A stretch of DNA of 64,000 bases from Alentia gelatinosa (taxonomy: Eukaryota > Annelida > Polychaeta > Phyllodocida > Polynoidae), in contig OX465590.1 of NCBI GenBank assembly GCA_950022655.1, forward strand, positions 38,577,218 to 38,641,217. Direction: 5' to 3'. Under the pieces are notes generated by a model. The model did no database searches, had not been told where the DNA came from, and saw only the letters and a program-made list of their open reading frames with translations. Below, in pieces: positions 10,513-22,244 of the stretch. Within the stretch, counting starts at the first letter, position 1; the number at the start of each line of letters is the position of its first letter. Made by a program: the position numbers and the translations under genes.

Positions 10513-11200
10513 TAAGGAAGAACATCCAAAATGCGGGACGATTTCTGTTTTGTTTAAATATTATGCTATCATGGTTTACGCTGATTTATGTAAAGAAAAA
10601 TATAAAATCTTTATTATATACTATGGTTGAACTGTGGTCATATACTTTGGTAAAGCTAAGAAAACCAGTTGCATAGCAACTGAGGCAAGTTACAACCTTG
10701 TTGAACCCATATGCATTTAAAAACTAAATGAACGAGAAATATTTTCCTCAATGGATTCAGGAAAGGAAACTGTACCCCAAAAATGTTAATTGCTATTTAT
10801 TGAATAAGAAAAATGCAAGTAAATATAAAAAACGCCACGACTTCATGCCGGTTGATATTTCAGAGATATTCCATCAGATAATTAGCTGATCACGAGGCAG
10901 AGATCCCGCCTCTGAACCTGTAGTCCTGAAGCCTGCCAAATAAAAAAAAACCTGGATATCTTAGGTATCACGGCGATGATTTTCAAAATGACCACCAGCT
11001 CAGAAATACAATAAAGCCGGGTGAGAACTGGACAGACCACGCGACACTGTCCGGTTAAAACCAGCCTCTGATCCCACTCTGCGGTCGTGAACCCTGCCCA
11101 GCGAGTTGAGGATGTGATCAGATAAAAGGGACCTGAGCAGAATTATGAGGATTGCATATCGGTCAGAACCACTCGCTGATTGCTACGCTCTGTATGATGT
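10513..11200. other. Probable intron or intergenic sequence, nothing recognised
   Basis: No ORF or repeat match within the window. It lies on the 5' side of the neuropeptide exon, so it may be intronic to that gene. Confidence 0.45.
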
Positions 11201-11205
11201 CACTC

Positions 11206-11724
11206 TAAAGTGGGATTCACACGGTGGGATTCATGTACCTGACAGGCTGTTTGTCTGAGACAAATCCTGTTGAGATTCATTAGTGGAACACAATCTCCTC
11301 GTGTCAATGACAGGGGTCTATTTTGCTGAGACAACTTTTTCCCCTTGCAATTGTCGGCAATCTCATGAGATTTTGACTTTAAACAGGTTTAAAATTTAGA
11401 GGGACATTTTGGTGAGACAAATGTATTTCACATGTTCTCCCCCGATCTGTGAGTCTCAGTGGTCCCAAATAACCCCTATTCACACAGGGAAGTACCCTGG
11501 GTCAGCAACTGTGTACCCTGTGTAGGGGTGTAGGGGTGTAGGGGTGAGACTATGTACCTGTTAAGTCTTCCCATGTGAATTGAATCCACCATGTTACCCT
11601 GAGACTGTAGAACACCCCAATCTGTGAAACTTTGTGCCCAGCTGGAAATAGTAGCCGACTGGTGCAAATGTGTGAAGTACACCAGTCTCAGGTCCATTTG
11701 TCCCATCGTGTGAATCCCACTTAA
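11206..11724. mobile_element. Foldback element of the GTGGGATTCA family, copy 1
   Basis: Begins AAGTGGGATTCACACGGTGG and ends with the inverted CGTGTGAATCCCACTTA. The interior shares TTTGTCTGAGACAAATCC and GAGATTC with other members at 25.6, 53.4 and 39.9 kb. The minus-strand open frame at 11476-11940 runs through the right half and is not taken as a gene. Confidence 0.75.
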
Positions 11725-12108
11725 CAGGGGCCGGCTCCTAAACCTATCGTAGTGTGTAGACCCTGCTTGGGGGTAGTAATTACACAGTGTAATTGCCTCC
11801 TCTGAGTAGAGGTACCTCTCTGACAGATAACTAAATTCTGATACCTGGTGATGTGATTTCGTACCATCTTTCCCGGTTCTGATCTGTTGCTGTATGATTC
11901 TGGAAATGGCTAGGATGATTTCTTTGCTCGGGAATGCCATGAGACATTTAGGTGATTTTAGGAAGGAGCCACTATGTCATTTGTCTAAGGCTGGCGTGAG
12001 AAGATGGCAATTTCACGGTTGATAGATCAGCGATAGTGGTATAACCCTAACAGGACGGAGAGCGGCATACGGATAGTCCCATTCTGTGCAGCTCTGAGTA
12101 TGGACAGT

Positions 12109-12624
12109 GGCCCCGTTGCTCCACATTTACGTTTACGTTTACGAGTTGTGGATCAAAGAATAGCGATCCGAGGGCCTAAACGTTGCTCCAGAAGTTTTGC
12201 GGATCGCGTCGTAATCGCATAGGCGCATCGCCACATAAAATACTGCTTTTAGCGATACTTTTTACGCAGACCTTCACAGCACTGCGGATCGTATCGCTAT
12301 GGGTTAATTACAGCCTTATCTGATATTTCAAATAACGATCCATGGTGCCACCACCAACTCCCGCCACTTGTTCTTCTACCTATAGGAAATAGCTGTATTT
12401 ATTTAAAGGACTAATGAATTTTCCCCTGTCTCATTCAATATGTGCCCCTGAATTATTGTATCGCTATCGCATCATAAAAAAATAGCGATACCACAAGAAT
12501 ACAGGGATGTACAATCCGATATTACGGGAGCAACAATTTTCAGTCGGATCGTTAAAGTAATCGTAAAAATAAAATTGTGATCCGATTATAGCTAGCGATA
12601 CCACAAAAAGTGGTGCAATGGGGC
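12109..12624. mobile_element. MITE with GGCCCCGTTGCTCCAC ends, copy 1
   Basis: The 16-bp left end GGCCCCGTTGCTCCAC is inverted at 12610-12624 (GTGGTGCAATGGGGCC, near match). The body has many GCGGATCG and AGCGATAC motifs in both orientations. It aligns over its length with 45229-45767. No clear target duplication. Confidence 0.8.
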
Positions 12625-12899
12625 CCTGAGGTATTCAAGAACTAGGAGCAAATGGTATGTTCATCATTGATGAATGAGCGTCTAATTTTAAATAAATAAC
12701 AATAAAACGTTTGGGTTTCATTCAGTCTATGGATAGTTTTCTGTAACCCATTTGCACCCAGTAAAATTGCCATGTTTGCAACTGTCTGAGTCTAGGATCC
12801 AAACACATCAAGCACCAGTGGGTCAATGAGGTATTTCGGTATCTAGTGATTGGTCATGGTCAGCTGGGCATACCTCCGAGATCCTGAGACACTTGCTCC

Positions 12900-13060
12900 C
12901 TGCTTTGTTCTCACTATCACAGTGAATATCAGGCAGATAGTGAAGGGATAGTTTTCTGGAAGCACGCTATAAGTCTATATGTGACCACTCTAACCTTTAG
13001 GCAATGTATTTACAGCGTGCAAGCAAACTCTAATAAACCAACAAGTTTTAGTCAAAGTTG
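12900..13060. repeat. Dispersed repeat, also at 62.63-62.77 kb
   Basis: ACAGTGAATATCAGGCAGAT, TAGTGAAGG, ATAAGTCT and TCTAACCTTTAGG recur in order at 62636-62720. Non-coding. Confidence 0.6.
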
Positions 13061-13310
13061 TTGTTCTCCACGAGTTTCAGGCAGAGCGATATGAATGCAG
13101 AGACAATATCGAGTAGCATTCAAACGCGTTGGAGAACGATGACATTGATCAAAACAAGTTGCTTTCTGTATGTATCTCACCCATGTGCAAACTAAAAGAA
13201 TGGACGCCACACAGGATATAGACCATGGAGAATAGACTGCAATACTTGTAATGGCATGGAGAATGAGTTCCCAATGTTAAACCTATGGGACAAAAATACC
13301 AGGGGTGATA
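13048..13310. mobile_element. Hairpin element (superfamily H), TTCTCCAAC-arm type, copy 1
   Basis: Arms (GTTTTAGTCAAAG, GTTCTCCACGAGTTT) are inverted at 13115-13160 (GTTGGAGAAC, TTGATCAAAAC). The end module TTCCCAATGTTAAACCTATG and ATACCAGGGGTG is at 13267-13310. The centre is diverged. Relatives lie at 14.3-14.8 and 50.5-50.8 kb. Confidence 0.7.
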
Positions 13311-13449
13311 AACCACAATTCTGTGCAGCTCTCAAAATACAGACAGTGGCAGAGGGATATTTATCGTTAATGGAAAATTGTTGTGCTAAAATGATGTTCG
13401 CTTCTTCAAACATTATTACTTGATAAATACAACATGTAGGCCAGAAATT

Positions 13450-14265
13450 ATAACATTAACATCTTTGCACAGCCCCTAACACATTGCAAAAGGTAAATGT
13501 TTCATCTTCACTATTTCAAATATTTAATGTGGTGAAGCAAAAGGTTCTGATGGAATACAGAGTAGCTGAAATAAAGAGAAGAGTCCATAGATGAAACTGT
13601 CAGATGAAATAAGATAAGGACTAAAAAATAAAAATGTTCATAATAAGACCTATGTGGTAGCAACAGATTTCCCCCCTGCTTTTAATCATTTCTAACAATA
13701 TGATGGTTATCCGAATTACAATGTTAAGAGGACTACATTTAAAATGGATATGCATATGTTTATCTCAGAAATAATTGAGTTTGCTCAAATATAAAAAAAA
13801 GATATATCATGTGGTGCCTTTACAGCTTTCTCTCAGCACAGTTAATGCGGTTATTCATTAATAGTTTTCGGATAGGGCGGTTTCACGGCGGGAAAGATTT
13901 CAAGTTACTGACGAGGGAACTTGAGTCACCAGAGACGTTGTCCCCTGACAGTGAGAGTGGCGAATACTTACTGTTTTACAAAGTTTCTGTATGACAGGCA
14001 TTGCAGGACTGTTTAACTATTCATGTTCTCCGCAAAGGTTCCCGTTACTGTGTATTTGTCGCATTCTTACTCATTTCGTATATATTCTTTATTTTCTGTT
14101 CACTGATAGAATTCAAGAAAACATTTATAAAGGTAGCTCATCTCGCTGATCAAAGTTACATGTTGAATTTCACCATGGACCGAGTTGAAACATTAATAGG
14201 TCCTATTACATGGAAAATTCCGAAAGAATGTCCGAATGCCTAATACCATCAGTTGATATTATGAT
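13450..14265. other. Intergenic, with unrecognised open frames
   Basis: Plus-strand open frames at 13809-13994 (62 codons, preceded by acceptor-like TTTCTCTCAG) and 14001-14243 (81 codons with a hydrophobic segment near residues 18-36) match no family I know. A pyrimidine tract before the first makes an exon possible, but there is no convincing donor. Confidence 0.3.
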
Positions 14266-14329
14266 AATAATAATACTAATGGAAGTGAAGAGGGTCAAGT
14301 GATAGACTGCAGCAAATAGATTCGGATTA

Positions 14330-14800
14330 GTTTTGATACTGGTAACTCGCTCTCCATCTCCCTACAAGTATTGCAGTCCGTTCTCCATGGTCTATGATAT
14401 GATACATCCAGTGTATCGTCCGTTTCTTTAAGGTCTTTTTCTATTGGCCGACAAAAACGGTGTAGATTTTCTTTGTTCTCCTAATAGTCTGTTTACATTT
14501 TGCGTCAGGAGTACTAAAGTCTGTCGGTGGTTCCTGACTGTGTATCGGTGATGGCCAATGGAAATAAGCTATTAGGAGAACCTAAAAAATCTACACAATG
14601 TTTGTCGGCCAATAGAAACGGGCCTATAGTGTGTACATGGGTAAGATGAATACAAGAAGTGACTAGTTTTGATCAAAGTAATCATTCTCCAACTTGTTTG
14701 AACATTCAGGGGCGTTCGTATCGCTTTGCATCAAACTCGTAGAGAACGACGACTTTGACCAAAATTTGTTGGTTTCTTCTTTATTCCAACTTGTTGGTTT
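14330..14800. mobile_element. Hairpin element of TTCTCCAAC-arm type, interrupted by a MITE
   Basis: It aligns with 50500-50790: CTCGCTCTCCATCTCCCTA, CATCCAGT, GACTAGTTTTGATCAAAG, TTCTCCAACTTGTTTGAA and GACTTTGACCAAA. The alignment is broken only by the MITE at 14431-14625. Confidence 0.75.
14431..14625. mobile_element. AGGCCCGTTTCC-family MITE, nested
   Basis: Ends are AGGTCTTTTTCTATTGGCCG and its inverse AATAGAAACGGGCCT, flanked by TTA on the left and ATA on the right. It is inserted in the hairpin element at 14330-14800; the uninterrupted paralogue is near 50610. Confidence 0.8.
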
Positions 14801-14809
14801 CTTCTTTAT

Positions 14810-15700
14810 TCTTCTACACTGGCCTGCTTAGCTAGGCAACAGAGGAACGCAGGGTCATGACTTGATATCCCAATAAGAGAAATTGCCTGACTTCAAGGAT
14901 GGCTCTAGGCTCTACAAGAGGCAGACAAACACTCAATCCACAGAGTATTGAGTGGCATAATGCTGATTTGGTGACCGCTGCAGATCCCAAGGTCAGGGGT
15001 CAAACAAGGTGGACTGCGGACCAAGTTACTTCCATCGAGTGGGTTTCTGATTTCATTTCACCCTGTATGCATGATCAGGAACATTATGAATCAATAAGAT
15101 AAATCACCCAATCAGCCATTGAGTATTGGGTACACTACCTTCTCGGCCTTAGAGTTGGCGGGTTTACATAAGGATATATGATGGGTACGATGGATATGAT
15201 AAAAAGGATACTAACAGTATGAGTTCCTAATGTTAAGCCTAAAGCCCAATGCCCATCTACCGATTTCGGAACATTCATGTACCTTTGTCGGCGACAAACA
15301 GAGGGTAAACTGTCTCAGCCAAAGTATCCTAACGGAGTCGGCCGTAGTCGGTTGATGTAGGATAGCTAGGCAAGGGTGAGCCGCCGATTAGTGAACCACC
15401 TCCTTCAAATGTCCTTTGTGGTTGTGGTTTCTATGTTCCAAAATCGGTGGCGAAAGTTTTTCAACATGTCGCTGACAACGGAACATTGGTAAATGGGGCT
15501 TGATTGGGTTACGTAATTTGCCTGCGATAAGTTCGCCGGCTCCTATACGATTTGTGAAATAATCGTTCAACCCGTCATCGGTAGATGGGCATTGGGCTTA
15601 AGAAGGAAAATAATGAGTTCCTAATGTTGAACCTATGGAGACAGATACCATGGATAAGATAACATACCAAACACCATAACAATCCGAATCCTTAAAAAAA
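14810..15700. other. Intergenic, includes one inverted-repeat element
   Basis: AAGCCCAATGCCCATCTACC at 15240-15260 is inverted at 15580-15600 (GGTAGATGGGCATTGGGCTT), bounding a 360-bp element with a non-coding interior. Hairpin end modules (GAGTTCCTAATGTT) flank both sides, at 15222 and 15612. Confidence 0.6.
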
Positions 15701-15702
15701 AT

Positions 15703-16397
15703 TCAGTATCTATTCACACAAGCAAATATGATCATTCTGTGCCCTACCAAAAAAAACTAGTATCTATTCACACAAGCAAATGTGATCATTCTGTGCCCTA
15801 CCCAAAAAAACCAGTATCTATTCACACAAGCAAATGTGATCATTCTGTGCCCTACCAAAAAAAACAGTATCTATTCACACAAGGGAATGTGGTCATTCTG
15901 TGCCCTACCCAAAAAAAATCAGTATCTATTCACACAAGCGAATGTGGTCATTCTGTGTCCTACCCAAAAAAAATCAGTATCTATTCACACAAGCAAATGT
16001 GATCATTCTGTGCTACCCCCCAAAAAAATCAGTATCTATTCACACAAGCAAATGTGATCATTCTGTGCCCTACCAAAAAACAGTATCTATTTACACAAGC
16101 AAATGTGATCATTCAGTGCCCTACCAAAAAAAACCAGCATCTATTCACACAAGGGAATGTGGTCATTCTGTGCCCTACCCCCAAAAAAAATCAGTATCTA
16201 TTCACACAAGCAAATGTGATCATTCTGTGCCCTAACAAAAAAAAAACCAGTATCTATTCACACAAGGGAATGTGATCATTCTGTGCCCTACCAAAAAAAA
16301 AAAGTATCTATTCACACAAGGGGATGTGGTCATTCTGTGCCCTACCCAAAAACAGTATCTATTCACACAAGGGGATGTGGTCATTCTGTGCCCTACA
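15703..16397 (+). repeat. Tandem array, about 54-bp unit, 13 copies
   Basis: The unit is AGTATCTATTCACACAAG, then A/G-variable AATGTGATCATTCTGTG, CCCTACC and a poly(A) run of 6-10 bases. Unit length varies from 51 to 57 bp, mainly through the A run. Frames opened by the array are not genes. Confidence 0.95.
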
Positions 16398-16439
16398 GGG
16401 CGGTTATCTACCTGGCTGATAATCCAGTCCAGGGGGGTA

Positions 16440-16690
16440 TTATGTGGACAGATCTGCGGACTGCTGGGCTAATTTCACGCCCCGGGAGAGCGGGCCTCTG
16501 AACGATGCGCCGGACGGCCGGGGATCGTCCACTGATGAGCTCCCATCACGGGCCCGCGCAGTTCCCATTCCCAGGGGCTTCCAGGCATTAAACCGGACTT
16601 ACGTATTGTGCCCACCGCTCGACACGGGTGAGTGGATCCGTAACTCCGGAGACGACAGCGGCGAGATGTGCGCACTGAAGCGTATCAATT
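16440..16690. promoter_or_regulatory. GC/CpG-rich island, possible promoter or first exon
   Basis: Strongly GC-rich against AT-rich flanks. It holds splice-donor-like sites on both strands: ACAC|GGGTGAGT on plus near 16625, and AATAC|GTAAGT on minus near 16605. It ends in a run of 13 G. It is 6.4 kb from the neuropeptide exon on its 5' side, so a 5' exon of that gene is possible but unproven. Confidence 0.3.
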
Positions 16691-17096
16691 TGGGGGGGGG
16701 GGGGTTCATGTGTAAACAAGCATTTCCTTCCACTTTTGGGAAATTCTGATGAAATATGTGATTTGCTAATGAGATATGATCATTTGAAGGAGATTTTCCT
16801 CACTATATATTTGAAGATGATGTTCATTATAGCCCTTTCAGAACTAAACCCGACTTTTGAAAATACTGCTTTTATTTCTCCCTGCGATTAAAACGAATCA
16901 TTTTTAATATTTATCTCGCCTCTGAATTACACAATAGCCAGACCATTAATTATAAACTCTGTTTGATATTGATACCCAAAGCAAAAATATGTAGACTGAA
17001 GTATGGATAACATTGCGAAAATAAATTATAAACTATGAGAATGATAATGCTCCTACCCATAACTTATAAACTACAGTATGACTTATACCTCAACAG

Positions 17097-17366
17097 TAAG
17101 GCCCCGGCGTCCACCTACTACGATATGGCTCCGATATGGTCTACGATGCACCTCCCGATAAAAAATCAAAATCGGTCACCTAATATCGGGGCAGTTGACC
17201 ACGTTTCTGCGATTAGACACCGATACAAACCACATACAATGCGTTGTGGATTGGCATGTCTAGACATTTTGCACCTTCCCGATATGTCTCCGATATTGGC
17301 TTATTGTATCGGTGCCATATCGGTAGGTCTAAATTTCTATCGTAGTAGGTGGACGTCAGACCTTAC
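17097..17366. mobile_element. PIF/Harbinger-like MITE (GGCGTCCACCTACTACGATA family), copy a
   Basis: Long palindromic element. The left end CCGGCGTCCACCTACTACGA is inverted at the right end (CGTAGTAGGTGGACGTC). TAA precedes it and TTA follows. The body has CTCCCGATAAAAAATCAAAA and CCGATATGTCTCCGATAT. Confidence 0.85.
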
Positions 17367-17594
17367 TTAGATACTACACTATGAATAGCAAAAATTAAAA
17401 AAAATTCCGAGAAATCCGTACACCACAGACCTCCACGAGGAAGAGGCACATCGGACACACGGGGAATTGTTTTTTCCATACTATGAATAGCACCCCAACA
17501 AACATCCTGTAAACTGATAACCCTGCATTTTCAACACCATCAGGCATCTGATCCTGTTTGACAATATTTACACCACATGTGGGGGTCATTCCTA

Positions 17595-17880
17595 AATCGT
17601 CTAGAAACCTTGCTGATGATCGCTAGACTGGAGTTGCTTCCACACCTGACGACTATCGGCTAGACGATCTACAGTCGTCACGTTTTTAGTCGTCAAGTGT
17701 AAACACCGGGTGAGACTGAGTAGAGAAAAGGTTCAGGACTTATTAAAGAACCCACCCCTGCCTACATTGATCTCTAACCCGGCGTTTACACTAAGACAAC
17801 TAAAACGTGACGACTATAGATAGTCTAGCGAATAGTCATCAGGTGGTGCTTGATTATGCAATTTCGGCCACAATAGTCAC
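17595..17880. mobile_element. Inverted-repeat element (GTCGTCACGTTTT arms)
   Basis: AGTCGTCACGTTTTTAGTCG, AGTGTAAACACCGGG on the left is inverted as CCCGGCGTTTACACT, CAACTAAAACGTGACGACTA on the right. Further diverged copies of GCGTTTACACT run on to 18010, so the element may be larger. Confidence 0.7.
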
Positions 17881-18381
17881 CAACCCAAGAATTTCCTCAA
17901 GCGTTTACACTTTCTATACGTCCGATATCGAACCATTAACAGCTGAAAGTCGTCAGGTTGTGCAAAATAATCCCAAGAACCACCGCCTATTATCATATTG
18001 TGTAAACACGGGTTTACTTGAGACCATTGGCTTCCCGCAGCGTATTATGTAAGAATCTGAAGGAACATATGTCAGCCATCTCACACCGGGAGAAGTGGCA
18101 TCTGACGTTAAGCCATCAGGTAAATGAACCCAATTGATCGCCTTCAGAGAGGCAGGAACCCGGTCAGCGGGGGTTTGTGACTGTGTGTACAGCGTACAGC
18201 ATGCACTGTGCTTAAGGGCCATCGATTCTCGTCACTAAGGAAGTAAGCTGCTTTACGATTGATGCCGGTGCTGAGGCAGAGCATCGGGTGGAGTCGTAGG
18301 ATGTGTGTTATTAAACCAATTATCTCGTAATCTAACCAATTAGCAGGGTGCTGATTGGGGCTCTTGAATAAAGCCTCAATG

Positions 18382-18780
18382 CTAGTATTGGCTGGTTGTA
18401 TTGGCTGACTGTATTGGCTGGTTGTATTGGCTGCTCGTATTGGCTGGTTGTATTGGCTGGTTGTTTTGGCTGATTTTATTGGCTACTTGCATCGGCTGCT
18501 TGTATTCGCTGTCATATTGACTGATTGTATTGGCTGGTTGTATTTGCTGCTCCTATTGGCTGCTCCTATTGGCTGCTTGTATCAGCTGCTTGTAATGGCT
18601 GACTGTATTGGCTGATTGTATTGGCTGCTCGTATTGGCTGCTTGTATTGGCTGACTGTATTGGCTTCTTGCATTGGCTGCTTGTATTGGCTGACTATATT
18701 GGCTGATTGTATTGGCTGCTTGTATTGGCTGACTATATTGGCTGGTTGTATTGGCTGCTAATATTGGCTGACTATATTGG
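18382..18780 (+). repeat. 13-bp minisatellite, about 30 copies
   Basis: The unit is TTGGCTGNTTGTA with variants (ACTGTA, CTCGTA, CTACTT). It is slightly degenerate throughout and not coding. Confidence 0.95.
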
Positions 18781-18784
18781 CCCT

Positions 18785-18999
18785 GGGCCCATTTAATAAT
18801 CTAGGATCGTACATAAAGACCCCTTTCTGAAACACGTTCAAAGGTTATCGTTTAATAACATTTAAGTCTGTTCGCTTGAAGACAGTTTTAGCCGTCCATA
18901 AGGTCGTCCATAAGTGTTAAATAAAGTTGACCCACATCGCCTCTGAGAGGTATACAGAAAATGTGTGCATGTACGATCCTAGATTATTAAACAGACCCC
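18785..18999. mobile_element. Palindromic MITE with TTTAATAATCTAGGATCGTA ends
   Basis: The left end GGGCCCATTTAATAATCTAG is inverted at the right end (CTAGATTATTAAACAGACCC). The middle has GTCCATAAGGTCGTCCATAA. Partial relatives lie at 1970-2085, 40645-41010 and 55745-55860. Confidence 0.8.
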
Positions 19000-19705
19000 T
19001 GGCAGAATCCCTGTTTCTGTGAAAGGAGAACTGTCGAAGAAAGCATTTGACTGTACCTACTCTCTATTGTATAGAATTCAAAACAAATTCTTTCCTGTAT
19101 AAATGAGATTTATTTAAAAAGATATCACTACTATATCTAGTACCGTCTTTCCATGTATGATATGTAGTCCACAGGGGAAATAAAAGAAATCAACGCATCT
19201 CCCACAGAAAAGGCAATCCTGTGGGTACAACATTTCGTTACAATCATCAGTAAATGATAAAAAATTATTTCACCATAGCACCGACAGAAATGTGAAATAG
19301 TAGAGTCGATAGAGAGGTTCGCTAGTATAAAAGGCAAAAAGCGTTTTTGTACCGTTCATGGTGGAATGGCGTGTCATTGTTGAATGCTTTCTAAAGCTCG
19401 TCTAGCTGATGTTGTGCCTCTCCACATTGATTATCTTAAATCATCGGAGGTAAAGATACTATTTTTGCCCCGATGACCATACTGATAAAGTAAGATCAAT
19501 CAGATTCAAATAAACATACGCAAGGCCAATTAGATATGCATGATGGTGTTGTTATCACATTGGCAGTCGGAGGATAACAACCAATGAAAGGCTGATTATG
19601 AACGAGGATTAGTCCCCGGCTGAGCGTCGAGTGGTGGCTCTGGTGGATGAGAGCAACAAGCAATGATTAGTCCGTCTAACGTGATCACATCGCAATGCAG
19701 CAGTC
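19000..19705. other. Intergenic, nothing recognised
   Basis: AT-rich. The minus-strand frame at 19137-19337 has no recognisable motif. Confidence 0.45.
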
Positions 19706-19711
19706 CCTTTG

Positions 19712-20487
19712 TTAACCCTTTAATGACAAATGCTGGTTGTTGGGTGATTTCAAAATTCTATTGATTTTTGCAAATAACTCAGGATAATATGAGTTCCATA
19801 TATCAGCAAATAGAAAATGCCAAAAAAATGGCATGTCACCATGTTAACTTCTATGGGAGGACCATCTGAAAATGTAAGTGCTTAAATACCTATTGGTGTT
19901 TATGGGAAAATGCAATATTTAGACTTTGTCGCTAAATGATACCGATGTTCTATTGCTATCTTCAAATGATTCTGGATTATGATGGTTGGGAAATGTACAA
20001 ATGAGAAATGCTAAAAAAATACTATATCACCATGCTAGTTTCTATGAGAAGGCCATCTGAAGAAGGTAAGTGCTTATCTATTGGTGCCTATGCTATATTT
20101 TAAATGAAATCAGTTAGCAGCACCAGTGTTAAATTCAGTAGACACAGGGGGCACTGCGATACCTACCCGCATTTGTCTTTAAGGACTGGTGCCTGCAGCC
20201 CAGCTGGTAGCACTTTATACCGCAGGGGACAGGCACATATTCGTCAATACCCATAATTTTAATGTTTAATCACGTGATACGACACATGGTCCGAAATATT
20301 TTATATTATCTGAACAGAAATATTAATTGTGGTGTTAAACCTACGTTCTGTGAAAATTCGTTTTATATTGCTCCATTATTTCATTGTTAAAAACGAATTT
20401 GTATATTTTTGAGAAATGATGGCTCAAGGCATCATTCACCCTGGGCTGGTTGATGCCTCAAGGCATCATTCGCCCTTAAAGGGTTAA
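19712..20487. mobile_element. Non-autonomous piggyBac-like element, copy 1
   Basis: TTAA target duplications (19712-19715, 20484-20487) bound a 768-bp element that starts CCCTTTAATG and ends CGCCCTTAAAGGG. The interior is non-coding and holds a diverged internal direct duplication (ATATCACCATG..TTCTATG..GCCATCTGAA) and repeated GCATCATTC motifs. The TTAA site and CCC/GGG ends are diagnostic of piggyBac. Confidence 0.85.
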
Positions 20488-20495
20488 ATTAACTT

Positions 20496-20592
20496 AAGCC
20501 CGATTCCACTGGCAGATTATTGTACACCGATCTGCAGTCAGGAACCACCGACGCAAGATCGGTGAATTTCGTCGGCCAATGGAAACAGGTTT
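20496..20592. mobile_element. Short AGGCCCGTTTCC-family MITE
   Basis: Begins AGCCCGATTCCACTGGCAG and ends GGCCAATGGAAACAGGTTT, with TTA before it. It is an internally shortened copy that abuts the piggyBac-like element. Confidence 0.7.
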
Positions 20593-21078
20593 TATAGGTT
20601 TGTGTTCTGTGATTGAAGAAAAATCCCAGTTAAGTAGGATATTGCATTATTCATGAGTTTTACAATGATCTGATACACAAATATATCATATACACAAATA
20701 TACACTTGAACCTATATAAGTAGTCTTAAAGCATGACACTGAGTAGAATCCACATGGGCATTGGAAAGTTGCCAGCCTGCTGTCTCAGCAGGTTAGAATA
20801 CCGGTCGCATGTGAATAATCATTTCTCAAATCCATGTCATCAATAGGCATCGATAGATATAGATTGGTTTACTAGATTAATGTTTGGACAGGGCCTTGTG
20901 TGGGGCAGTACGATCAATCGTGTGGCAGTTAGGTGTTGTTTGATCATGTGCCGAGCCTGCCACATCAGAGCCCCGCACTCCATAATTGTGATTTGCTCGG
21001 CGGGTGGCCACACAAAGTGGTGGGAAGTCTGAACCACAGACACACGCCTCATGGGGAAGAGTAGCCTGGAAACCTTTA

Positions 21079-21475
21079 AGCCGGGCCCCCACCTACCACG
21101 ACGGTCTACGACATACTTCCCAATGGCTACGATTTGAAATGCCCAAATCGTGACCTATCGGGAAGTCCCCGATAGCTCCAAATCGTAGACATGGTTTGAA
21201 ATCGGAGAGCTGTGAATCATACTCGCTGACCATGATGTCTTCCCTATAGGCTACGATACCCTACAACAGGCTACAAAATTTCCAACATGTTGGAAGTTAT
21301 CGGGACCTCTACAATTGGCGTTTTCAATCGCAGCCTATCATGAGCTGTTGTAGACAAAATCGCAGAAACCTGTTCCACTTACCATGATTTTGGCTCACGA
21401 TAGAATAGGAATGGTGTCGGAAAGGCCGTCGTAAGACCATACAGGCCCAGAATTGTGGTAGGTGGGGGCCCGGCC
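21079..21475. mobile_element. MITE with GGGCCCCCACCTACCAC ends
   Basis: The left end AGCCGGGCCCCCACCTACCA is inverted at the right end (TGGTAGGTGGGGGCCCGGCC), flanked by TTA. The ends resemble the CCACCTACTACGATA family but the body (GGCTACGATTT, GTCTACGAC) differs, so it is a sister family. Confidence 0.85.
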
Positions 21476-21493
21476 TTACTTATGTGTTCACTC

Positions 21494-21698
21494 AAGCGCC
21501 AGATCCACTAAGGCGATTTACCATGCAAATTTGGGTTCGCAGACGTTCACAGACGTTCGCAGATGTTCGCAGACGGTCGCATGGACATGTGAATGCCTTG
21601 CGACAATATTCAATATATTGAATATCGTCGCATGGGATTTGCACAGTCGCATGGATCGCAGACGCATTCGCTTGGTCGCCTAAGTGTATCTGGCGCTT
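21494..21698. mobile_element. MITE with AAGCGCCAGATCCACT ends
   Basis: The 23-bp left end AAGCGCCAGATCCACTAAGG is inverted at 21676-21698. The inside has repeated GTTCGCAGAC/GTCGCATGG motifs and a central palindrome ATTCAATATATTGAAT. Confidence 0.85.
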
Positions 21699-21719
21699 CA
21701 CATATAAGGCCAGGTGACG

Positions 21720-22135
21720 CCTGCCATGTTTTGGTGCATTATCGGTAACGCCTCCTTTTTCTGGTGCATTGTGGGATTGCACCACCTATTAGACTGCATT
21801 AGTGTTGACGTCATTATCTGGGTTTCCCGGCTATCACGTTGCATTCTGTTGCTAAACAAGTTCAAACTCCAGGAAGCACTGCATAAAGATGTTATAGTAG
21901 CAGGTCTGCTGCTGACTAATATTGATTGTTTTTAGTAGTAATCCAGCAAAAAGTAAGTCGATAATTATTCAACAAGAAACATGTTTTAGAATTGACGGCA
22001 TTCTCCTACCTAATTGTTGCAAGTGTGAGGATGAAGCCAGACAAAAAAAGAATTGTTATCTTGTACAACCAAATGTGACAATAAAGTGAAGTTATCAAAA
22101 AGGAAATTTCCTCTATATGACATACTGGAGTGAGA
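21720..22135. other. Intergenic, nothing recognised
   Basis: The opening 70 bp (GCCATGTTTTGGTGCATTAT, GGTGCATTGTGGGATTG) vaguely resembles 54780-54840. No gene seen. Confidence 0.4.
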
Positions 22136-22244
22136 AACGTCTGATCAAGGTGCCCCGGAGTCAGAACTCCTACAGCCAGGTGCAGAGGTGAACTCCACGA
22201 TGAGATACGGGAGTGGCGGCAAGTTTCTATTTCTCGATCTAACT

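Noticed and set aside
11476..11940. 154-codon minus frame upstream of the neuropeptide exon
   Set aside because: Mostly within the foldback element at 11206-11724. The N-terminus is not signal-like and there is no phase-0 donor leading to 10158.
13176..13225. Possible signal-peptide exon (MVYILCGVHSFSLHM) on minus, followed by GTGAGA
   Set aside because: The splice phase would be 1, not the 0 required by the acceptor at 10159, and the sequence is part of a hairpin element repeated at 14.4 kb.
13965..14000. GTAAGT donor on minus after MPVIQKLCKT
   Set aside because: The phase fits but the peptide is neither hydrophobic nor long enough for a signal peptide, and a stop lies just upstream.
15739..16501. 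Tandem-repeat protein frames (KKPVSIHTSKCDHSVPY-like)
   Set aside because: The 51-57-bp DNA array opens several frames at once and shifts between them as the poly(A) run changes.
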